Below are positions 9,848 through 16,917 of a DNA stretch of 64,000 nt, one piece after another. Origin of the DNA: Yoonia sp. (GTDB taxonomy: Bacteria; Pseudomonadota; Alphaproteobacteria; Rhodobacterales; Rhodobacteraceae); contig JALQUF010000001.1 in NCBI GenBank assembly GCA_023263855.1, forward strand, positions 43,546 through 107,545, written 5' to 3'. Every line of letters begins with the position of its first letter. The stretch's first letter is position 1. The translations under genes were made by a program, and so were the position numbers. The notes below the pieces were generated by a model. It had not been told where the DNA came from and did not search any database. It saw nothing but the letters and a program-made list of their open reading frames with translations.

Positions 9848-10507
9848 TTAAAGCTGGCCTGCTGTAGCCGTGCTGGCCTGCGCGGCACTGTTTACGTAGT
9901 CACGGAAGATGATTTCCGCATACTTGCCATTCAGCACCATTGGATCGCTTTCCACGAAACCAGTCACTTCAGTGACGGTACGGCGGTTGCGACGTTCGCG
10001 CCCATCGGTCACGACCAGAGGCTGAGTTTCACCGAAGGAAACAACGGCTTCCAGACGGCTGCGATCAATCCCCTGCGAGGCAAGGAATGCGACAACAGCT
10101 TGCGCACGTCGCAGACCGAGAGACCGGTTGTAGGCTTGGCTACCGACAAGATCGGTATGACCGTAGACCTTAAAGCGCACTTCTGGGAACTGACGGATCC
10201 AATCTGCTTGCTTCATCAACGTGCTGCGCGCATCGGCGTCCAGCGCTGTTGAATTGAACTCAAAGTTCACCGTCGAGTTCACGTCCGCCGCAAAGCGACG
10301 GGCAAGGTTGATTGTGTAGTCCTGTGCGCCGGTCTGCACGAGACGATTGTTCATCGTCGCCTCGCCAAAGTCACCGGCGTCCAGAGCTGAACCTGCTTCG
10401 GAGAAGAAAGAAGCTCCGGCGATTTGCCTATCCCCTGACGAACAGGCGCTAAGTGTTGCGGCAGCTACGGCCGCTGTGATCATGTATTTCATCGACTTAC
10501 GCTCCAA
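9848..10507 (-). CDS. OmpA-family lipoprotein in tad locus
   Basis: ORF 219 aa (start likely at MKYM); lipobox LSAC|S; OmpA-C motif VNFEFNSTALDADARSTL...YGHTDLVGSQAYNRSLGLRRAQAVVAFL. Confidence 0.88.
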   Translation of the reverse strand: MERKSMKYMITAAVAAATLSACSSGDRQIAGASFFSEAGSALDAGDFGEATMNNRLVQTGAQDYTINLARRFAADVNSTVNFEFNSTALDADARSTLMKQADWIRQFPEVRFKVYGHTDLVGSQAYNRSLGLRRAQAVVAFLASQGIDRSRLEAVVSFGETQPLVVTDGRERRNRRTVTEVTGFVESDPMVLNGKYAEIIFRDYVNSAAQASTATAGQL

Positions 10508-11938
10508 TTATTCGTCAAGGACATAGCCATAGGACCCGCTAAAGTCCTGGCGTGCCACTTCACCTGCACCACCGGTGGTTGGCCCACCTTCTTGTGCGAC
10601 TTGGCCAAACAGGAAGAGTCCCTGTTCGGTCGGCGGGCGAACCCGATCAGTTGGCAATGCCAATGCTTCGCCGCGTGTCGGCGTCACAAGATGCGGGGTG
10701 ACGATAATGACCAGTTCAGTTTGGCGGCGCGCATATTCGGCACTGCGGAACAGGGCGCCCAAAACCGGGATGTCACCAACCCAAGGCAGCTGACCATTCA
10801 AATCAGTGAAGTCATCTGACAACAGACCTGCAATCGCAAAGCTTTCACCGTCACGCATCTCAACTGTGGTTGATGTTTCACGACGGGTGAACGCATCAAC
10901 CGAGAAGCCGTTGGCCTGGAAGCCGCTTGACGGGTCGATTGCGGATACGGCTGCATTCAGTTCAATGTTGATGACATCTTGGTCGACAACACGTGGAATG
11001 AAGCTCAGTTCTACGCCGAAGGGTTTGAATTCCACCGAAATAGAGCCGCCATCATTGGAGGTTGGTACCGGGTACTCGCCGCCTGCTAGGAACGTGGCTT
11101 CCTGGCCGCTCAGCGCTGTCAGGTTCGGCTCAGCCAAGGAACGTACAACGCCGCGTGTCTCCAGGGCTTCAAGCAGAATACCGACTTCAAGGCCGCCCGA
11201 TCCGAAGCCAAACAGTACAGCACCATTGTTTGCGTTCGAACCCGGAACGGCACCACCTAGCGAACTTGTGATCCCTGTCTGACCAACCGTGCGGTTTGTA
11301 CCACCTGTAATGCTCACATCATCATCAAAACCCAGACCGCTAAGCGCGATCGAGCTTGAAAGTGCCTTGCTGACGGACCGCTGCATTTCGGCGAAGCGGA
11401 CCTTTAGCATAACCTGCTGTGTGCCGCCGACCACCATCAAGTTGGATACACGATCTGGTGCGTAACGCTCGGCTAGGTCTAGTGCGCGATCCAAACGTGC
11501 GATCGAGCTCACTGTGCCAGACAAAACAATACCGTCGTTGGCGGTGCGGACTTCAATGTTTTCGCCAGGTAAAATCTGTGTCAGGCGCTCTTTGAACTCT
11601 GCGATGTCGGGGGATACGTGAATTTCCACGTTGGTGATCAGTCGACCATCTGCCCCAAGAAGGGTCAGAGTGGTACGACCTGGTTCTTTCCCCAAAACGT
11701 AGATTGTACGGTCTGACAAAGACGAAATGTCTGCAATGCCAGGGTTCGCAATAGATAATTCTGTGAAGGGCACGTCGCTCTCCACAACAACAGCCCGACT
11801 CATCGGAACGCTGAGAGCACTGGACGCCGCGCCGCGCAAGACGCGCAACGTTTCGGCCGGTGCGATACTAGGTGCCGCCGCTGTTAGCGACAACGTCAAG
11901 CCAGCAATAGCTGCCTTTAAGAATTTGTCATATTTCAT
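10508..11938 (-). CDS. cpaC: Tad/Flp pilus outer-membrane secretin CpaC/RcpA
   Basis: ORF 10508..12004; start placed at MKYDKFLKAAIAG (ATG 11938) because of a signal peptide and upstream GGAG. Secretin signatures EVGILLEALETRGVVRSLAEPNLTALSGQEATFLAGGEYPVP and ELVIIVTPHLV. Confidence 0.92.
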   Translation of the reverse strand: MKYDKFLKAAIAGLTLSLTAAAPSIAPAETLRVLRGAASSALSVPMSRAVVVESDVPFTELSIANPGIADISSLSDRTIYVLGKEPGRTTLTLLGADGRLITNVEIHVSPDIAEFKERLTQILPGENIEVRTANDGIVLSGTVSSIARLDRALDLAERYAPDRVSNLMVVGGTQQVMLKVRFAEMQRSVSKALSSSIALSGLGFDDDVSITGGTNRTVGQTGITSSLGGAVPGSNANNGAVLFGFGSGGLEVGILLEALETRGVVRSLAEPNLTALSGQEATFLAGGEYPVPTSNDGGSISVEFKPFGVELSFIPRVVDQDVINIELNAAVSAIDPSSGFQANGFSVDAFTRRETSTTVEMRDGESFAIAGLLSDDFTDLNGQLPWVGDIPVLGALFRSAEYARRQTELVIIVTPHLVTPTRGEALALPTDRVRPPTEQGLFLFGQVAQEGGPTTGGAGEVARQDFSGSYGYVLDE

Positions 11939-12160
11939 AAGTGACCTGCCTCTCCGATCACGCCTCGTTTTAACGGGTCTTCCCGCCCATGATGTCGTGA
12001 CCATGAGGCAGTTGCAGATTTATTGCAATAATCAAGGCTTTGGAGGGCGGAGCGAATGTGGATAAAGCGCAACACTCGCTAGTATGAGTGAGGTTTCTTG
12101 CGCCACACACCACATTTAGCGGGCGCAAGAAGTGTTCAGGAATTCAACGACTAAACCGGA

Positions 12161-12973
12161 TCAGTCCGTACATTCAACTTCGACCTGGATGCGCTCGGTC
12201 CCACTGCGCTGGGTGACGAAGCAGCGCTCTGGGGCGATGACTTCCTCCTGCTCCACCACGACTGGTGCCTCAATGCCAAGGGCATCCTGAATATTTGTTT
12301 CGATTGAAAGGTCGCCCAATTCCAGATCATCGCGGCCAACTGGAGTGAGCGACAGGGAGCCAGCTGAATTCAAAACTTGTAAGTCTGCAAAGTCTTCTTG
12401 GGACACCTGAATCACAACCGATGGTGCCATAGAAATGATTTCCAGGCGGCTTTTGACCAGGCGGGAAATATTTGGTCCATTGCCCACGCGACCAATCCAG
12501 TAAAGATCGATCCGGTCTGATGTCCGTAATTCACCGTCGAAGGCCTGAGTCATGCCGCGCGGCAATGGAAACGCGCGCATGCCGGGATCCAAAAGGGCCG
12601 TAATGCCCTGCGGTGCCCCTGCTTCTGTCACTTTGGCAGTCAAGATCGGTTCATTGGCCTGCATCGGAATGCGCACAACACGAGGTGTGTCCACACCTTC
12701 TGGGAAAAGCTCTTCTTCTGTCGCAAAAACACCTTGCGGCAAGAAATCTCTGGCGTATTTAATGATCTTTACGTCATCGATGCGCAGAAGATCACCATAG
12801 GTGAGGTTGCGTGAAGGTGCGTAAATGTCGACGGTGCGAATGGCAGAAGCTGCACGTTGACGCTCTCTTTGCAATTCCGACGACTGGGTGTCCATATATT
12901 GGTTCACCATGTAAACGGCAAAACCCGCAAGGCCCATTCCTACTATTAGTACCAATCCAAATACTGCACGCAT
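12161..12973 (-). CDS. cpaB: Flp pilus assembly protein CpaB/RcpC
   Basis: ORF 270 aa; N-terminal TM, SAF-like region (VRIPMQANEPILTAKV...MRAFPLPRGMTQAFDGELRTSDRIDLYWIG), position upstream of the secretin. Confidence 0.9.
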   Translation of the reverse strand: MRAVFGLVLIVGMGLAGFAVYMVNQYMDTQSSELQRERQRAASAIRTVDIYAPSRNLTYGDLLRIDDVKIIKYARDFLPQGVFATEEELFPEGVDTPRVVRIPMQANEPILTAKVTEAGAPQGITALLDPGMRAFPLPRGMTQAFDGELRTSDRIDLYWIGRVGNGPNISRLVKSRLEIISMAPSVVIQVSQEDFADLQVLNSAGSLSLTPVGRDDLELGDLSIETNIQDALGIEAPVVVEQEEVIAPERCFVTQRSGTERIQVEVECTD

Positions 12974-13244
12974 TGTTCACCCTCATGTCTGAGCCCCTTG
13001 GCGGGACCGCTGACTATTCGTTTTCCGTCAGCAAGGGTAGCAACTACCCTGTCTCAATAAAAGCAGCAATACAGCCTGGACTGAAACAAGCCCTCGAACG
13101 ATCAATGTATAATAAAGATTTGGTACATACTGTTTGCAGCTACATGCCAAGCAAAACGAAAATTGTGACCAAAATGAGGTGGTAAACCGTCGGAAACGCT
13201 TTCAAGAGGAACAGTTGTTCATTATCTGCAGTAGCATGGTGCTA

Positions 13245-13418
13245 CTAAATATCGACATTATCCATTTTGGATTCAATGCCATTTGCCAGATCTGTCGTTT
13301 CGTCACTGAAGGTCGTAACCACGATAAAGCCAAGAAGACAAATCGCTGCTGTCAAGACCACGAAGTCGACTGTGACTGCGCCTTTTTCATCATTGAGGAA
13401 GATGCGTAGAGTGTTCAT
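13245..13418 (-). CDS. Short Flp-like pilin-type protein (57 aa)
   Basis: Read directly, below the ORF-track cutoff: ATG at 13418..13416, TAG at 13247..13245. MNTLRIFLNDEKGAVTVDFVVLTAAICLLGFIVVTTFSDETTDLANGIESKMDNVDI; shares GAVTVDFVVLTAAI with the next ORF. Confidence 0.8.
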   Translation of the reverse strand: MNTLRIFLNDEKGAVTVDFVVLTAAICLLGFIVVTTFSDETTDLANGIESKMDNVDI

Positions 13419-13554
13419 GGTTTCTCCTATCTTTCGTCCTCGCCCGGATACTACTTGAGAGATTGCAAAGAGTTTTTCTCATCAAGCTTATCAATTCGAA
13501 ATAAGTAGAAACCTTTAACACTTAATGTTTGGCCCAAACACAGCCCAGATGTGT

Positions 13555-13581
13555 GATCGCGCCGCAAATAGCGGCGCGATC
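13555..13581 (-). terminator. GC-rich stem-loop directly downstream of the pilin-like gene
   Basis: Perfect 11-bp inverted repeat gatcgcgccgc-aaata-gcggcgcgatc, 16 bp past the stop of the 13598..13789 ORF; no T tract on the minus strand. Confidence 0.55.
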
Positions 13582-13597
13582 AAAAACAGCGTTCAGC

Positions 13598-13789
13598 TTA
13601 GCCGCCGTTCAGTTGGGTACCCTGAGTGTCCAGTTGTGTCTCGATGTCGTTTGCCAGATCTTCAGCGCCGCTGGAGATTGCGCCGCCTACGGCGAGGCCA
13701 AGTACAACGATTGCAGCTGTCAGAACAACGAAGTCAACTGTTACAGCACCGTCTTCGTCGTTACGGAAGTTTTTGATAAAGTTAAGCAT
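13598..13789 (-). CDS. Flp-like pilin-type protein (63 aa)
   Basis: MLNFIKNFRNDEDGAVTVDFVVLTAAIVVLGLAVGGAISSGAEDLANDIETQLDTQGTQLNGG; short basic leader, G|AVTVDF, hydrophobic helix, position at the head of the tad locus. Confidence 0.85.
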   Translation of the reverse strand: MLNFIKNFRNDEDGAVTVDFVVLTAAIVVLGLAVGGAISSGAEDLANDIETQLDTQGTQLNGG

Positions 13790-14142
13790 TAGAATCCCTC
13801 CTCAGGGTATTGGCAGGTTAAGTTACGTTCCGCGCCGGCATCTGATTTACTTGTTACGCTAACGCGAACACCGTCTTGGATACAGACATATAGCCATTTG
13901 AATGGGGCGGGAGTTTGGCGGCAAACATTTTTTCTGGTCAAAAGCGCCAAATTCAGCGTATCTCGACGTAAGTGCATGTTTTTAAATGAAAGAAATATTC
14001 ATCTTTCGTTCATTTTCGCGAGGATAGGTTGCCATATCGCCGTCAATCCCCCTCAAGTTGGGTGAATTGTTCCCAAACATCTGGCTTTTTGGCCAGATTC
14101 TGCCATTTTATGATGAACAAAAAGACGGCGGGCAGGCAAGAA

Positions 14143-14985
14143 ATGAGTCGTAGATTAACAGGCGCAGCACTGGCAGGCTTGATCCTTTCGGTGACGCCAG
14201 CTCTGGCGGACGTCGAAAGACTTCAGCCAGACTTCACATTCAAGCGTATTCCCGTGCCATCTGGCAACGGGGGCAATCGTATCACCGTGCAGATTGATCC
14301 AAATGCCCCGCGGCTGGGTCCTGTTTATTCTGATCCTGAACCCGCGCCAGAACCCGCAGCTTCGGCTGGTGCATTTGCATTACCGCGGCCGTCCGGTTTG
14401 GAATGGTTTTGGACAACAGTGCCTGCGGATATATCCGAGCAAGGTCCGGTCCGCTTTCAAATGGCGATGGCGCAATTGAATGATCCGCCCTCTGGGCAAG
14501 CTGTGCCAACGCCACGGCTACAGTCTTTACAAGACATTGCATCGCTCCACGGTCGCAACATTCTGGTTGAAACTGTTGGCACCTCGGTATCACCCGCCTT
14601 GGTGCTTGCCGTTATCTCGGTCGAGAGTGCGGGGCGCATTGATGCGGTAAGTTCGGCCGGGGCTGAAGGGTTGATGCAGTTGATGCCTGACACGGCCACA
14701 CGCTTTGGCGTGACTGACAGCAAAGATCCTGCGCAGAACATCAAAGGTGGGGTCGCGTATCTAGAATGGTTGCTTGACCATTTTGGCAATGACGCGCTTT
14801 TGGCGCTTGCCGGGTACAATGCAGGAGAGGGCAATGTGCGTCGTCACGATGGCATCCCGCCATTCCGTGAAACGCGGGCCTATGTTCCAAAAGTTCTGGC
14901 CGCGTGGCAGGTCGCAAAAGGGCTTTGCCAGACACCACCTGAATTGATCACGGATGCCTGTGTTTTCAATGTAAACGGAATCTAG
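14143..14985 (+). CDS. Lytic transglycosylase, SLT domain
   Basis: ORF 14029..14985; start placed at MSRRLTGAALAGLILSVTPALA (signal peptide). SLT motifs: ISVESAGRIDAVSSAGAEGLMQLMPDTATRFGV, ALAGYNAGEGNVRRH. Confidence 0.88.
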   Translation: MSRRLTGAALAGLILSVTPALADVERLQPDFTFKRIPVPSGNGGNRITVQIDPNAPRLGPVYSDPEPAPEPAASAGAFALPRPSGLEWFWTTVPADISEQGPVRFQMAMAQLNDPPSGQAVPTPRLQSLQDIASLHGRNILVETVGTSVSPALVLAVISVESAGRIDAVSSAGAEGLMQLMPDTATRFGVTDSKDPAQNIKGGVAYLEWLLDHFGNDALLALAGYNAGEGNVRRHDGIPPFRETRAYVPKVLAAWQVAKGLCQTPPELITDACVFNVNGI

Positions 14986-15254
14986 ACCGAAAAAGCACGG
15001 GCGAATTCGGGGTGCTTGCGGCGTTGCTCATTCACAAAGGGGCAATGCGGCACGATCACAAGCCCCTTGCTGCGTGCATCAGCTATCATTTCACGCATCA
15101 TCATCAGGCCAATCTCGTCGCCTTCTTGTCCGCTGGCCACTTGCGTGTGTTCTGCGATCATGCGGTCTGGCGGCATCACTGCGTAGACCAGCTCGCTCTC
15201 ACCGGTGGTATGCACGATATAGTAACGGCCTTTCGTGCCATTGATTTCGTGCAT
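14982..15254 (-). CDS. Short GNAT-family N-acetyltransferase-like protein (YjdJ type)
   Basis: Start placed at MHEINGTKGRYYIVHTTGESELVYAV, which avoids overlap with the upstream gene; C-terminal GLVIVPHCPFVNEQRRKHPEF typical of this short family. Confidence 0.75.
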   Translation of the reverse strand: MHEINGTKGRYYIVHTTGESELVYAVMPPDRMIAEHTQVASGQEGDEIGLMMMREMIADARSKGLVIVPHCPFVNEQRRKHPEFARAFSV

Positions 15255-15264
15255 CACCGAGAGG

Positions 15265-15891
15265 TCAGACAATCGCGGCTTCTGTTGCTGCGCGCAGTTC
15301 GTCTTCGGTGACACCGTCGGCCGTTTCGACGATCTTTAAACCGCCTTCAACCACATCCAACACACCGAGGTTGGTGATAATCCGATCCACAACGCCTTTG
15401 CCGGTCAAAGGCAATGTACATTCCTTCAAAACTTTGCTGACGCCGTGCTTATTGGTGTGATCCATGACCACAACCACACGACCGACCCCGGCAACAAGGT
15501 CCATGGCACCGCCCATGCCCTTGACCAGTTTGCCGGGGATCATCCAGTTTGCCAGATCACCGTTTTCTGCGACTTCCATGGCGCCAAGAATGGCCATTGC
15601 AATCTTGCCGCCGCGGATCATGCCAAAGGACTGTGCGCTGTCAAAGTAAGCGGTCTGTGGCAATTCCGTGATGGTCTGCTTGCCTGCGTTAATCAGGTCG
15701 GCATCTTCCTCACCCGCAACAGGGAAAGGCCCCATGCCCAGCATGCCATTTTCAGACTGCAGGGTCACTTCTATTCCTTCAGGAATGTAGTTGGACACGA
15801 GGGTCGGAATGCCGATCCCGAGGTTCACGTACCAGCCGTCTTGCAGTTCCTGTGCTGCACGGGCAGCCATTTGATTGCGATCCCAAGGCAT
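15265..15891 (-). CDS. scoB: 3-oxoacid CoA-transferase subunit B
   Basis: ORF 208 aa; [36 protein letters not shown] (SENG motif), [17 protein letters not shown]. Confidence 0.93.
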   Translation of the reverse strand: MPWDRNQMAARAAQELQDGWYVNLGIGIPTLVSNYIPEGIEVTLQSENGMLGMGPFPVAGEEDADLINAGKQTITELPQTAYFDSAQSFGMIRGGKIAMAILGAMEVAENGDLANWMIPGKLVKGMGGAMDLVAGVGRVVVVMDHTNKHGVSKVLKECTLPLTGKGVVDRIITNLGVLDVVEGGLKIVETADGVTEDELRAATEAAIV

Positions 15892-15900
15892 AAGCTGATC

Positions 15901-16122
15901 CTACTCTTTGTCGTTCAATGCGGTTTTGATCTCGGCCATCTGGCTTTCGATCGCGCCAAGGCGGTGGTCCATCATCAGACCTTCTGCAGTCTGCAACGTC
16001 AGGCGCTGCAATTCTTTTTCGTCGCCAGTAAAGCTGTCGTGCACGATACGGCGTGCGACGATGATCCAGTGGTGAAAATCACGGACAGTTTCTTTTTCAT
16101 CGTCGGGCAAAACACTTGACAT
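15901..16122 (-). CDS. Small hypothetical protein between the CoA-transferase subunits (73 aa)
   Basis: ORF fits tightly between the subunits on the same strand (9 bp from scoB, 12 bp from scoA). Confidence 0.6.
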   Translation of the reverse strand: MSSVLPDDEKETVRDFHHWIIVARRIVHDSFTGDEKELQRLTLQTAEGLMMDHRLGAIESQMAEIKTALNDKE

Positions 16123-16134
16123 TGTGGCGGCTCC

Positions 16135-16833
16135 TTACGCGGCAGGGCGGGTTGTGCGGTGCTCGATGCGCTTTTCATGATCACCTTGAATAAGGCGGTG
16201 CACATAGATGCCTGGCAGGTGGATGCTGTCGGGATCAAGCGAACCCGTTGGTACGATCTCTTCGACTTCTACGACACAAGTCTTGCCGCACATTGCAGCG
16301 GGCGGATTAAAGTTTCGCGCCGTCTTGCGGAACACCAGGTTGCCCGTCTCATCCGCTTTCCAGGCTTTGACGATAGCGAGATCAGCAAAAATGCCCTCTT
16401 CCAGAATGTAGGTCTCGCCATTGAAATCTTTGTGTTCCTTGCCTTCGGCAATAACGGTTCCAACGCCTGTTTTTGTATAGAACCCGGGAATCCCACAGCC
16501 GCCTGCGCGCATGCGTTCTGCCAAGGTTCCCTGAGGGTTAAACTCGAGCTCAAGCTCGCCTGACAAGTACTGGCGCATAAATTCGGCATTCTCGCCCACG
16601 TAAGAGCTGATCATCTTTTTGACCTGTCGGGTTTGCAGCAAAATGCCAATGCCAAAGTCGTCAATACCGGCATTGTTTGAGGCAAACGTCAGATCCTTGG
16701 TGCCGGCCTCTTTGATCGCCTCAAGCAGCAATTCAGGGATGCCGCACAGGCCAAAACCGCCGGCGGCAATGAACATCCCGTCATGCAAAAGTCCGTCAAG
16801 GGCAGCGGCCGCGTTGGGGTAAATCTTTTTCAT
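16135..16833 (-). CDS. scoA: 3-oxoacid CoA-transferase subunit A
   Basis: ORF 232 aa; [58 protein letters not shown]. Confidence 0.93.
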   Translation of the reverse strand: MKKIYPNAAAALDGLLHDGMFIAAGGFGLCGIPELLLEAIKEAGTKDLTFASNNAGIDDFGIGILLQTRQVKKMISSYVGENAEFMRQYLSGELELEFNPQGTLAERMRAGGCGIPGFYTKTGVGTVIAEGKEHKDFNGETYILEEGIFADLAIVKAWKADETGNLVFRKTARNFNPPAAMCGKTCVVEVEEIVPTGSLDPDSIHLPGIYVHRLIQGDHEKRIEHRTTRPAA

Positions 16834-16917
16834 GCGTGTTCTCTCCGGCGTGGTTTGCGCATGTTGTGCCGCTCAAGTCGGAGAGAGTCAATAAATTGCC
16901 GCGTCGCAGAATGGCCG

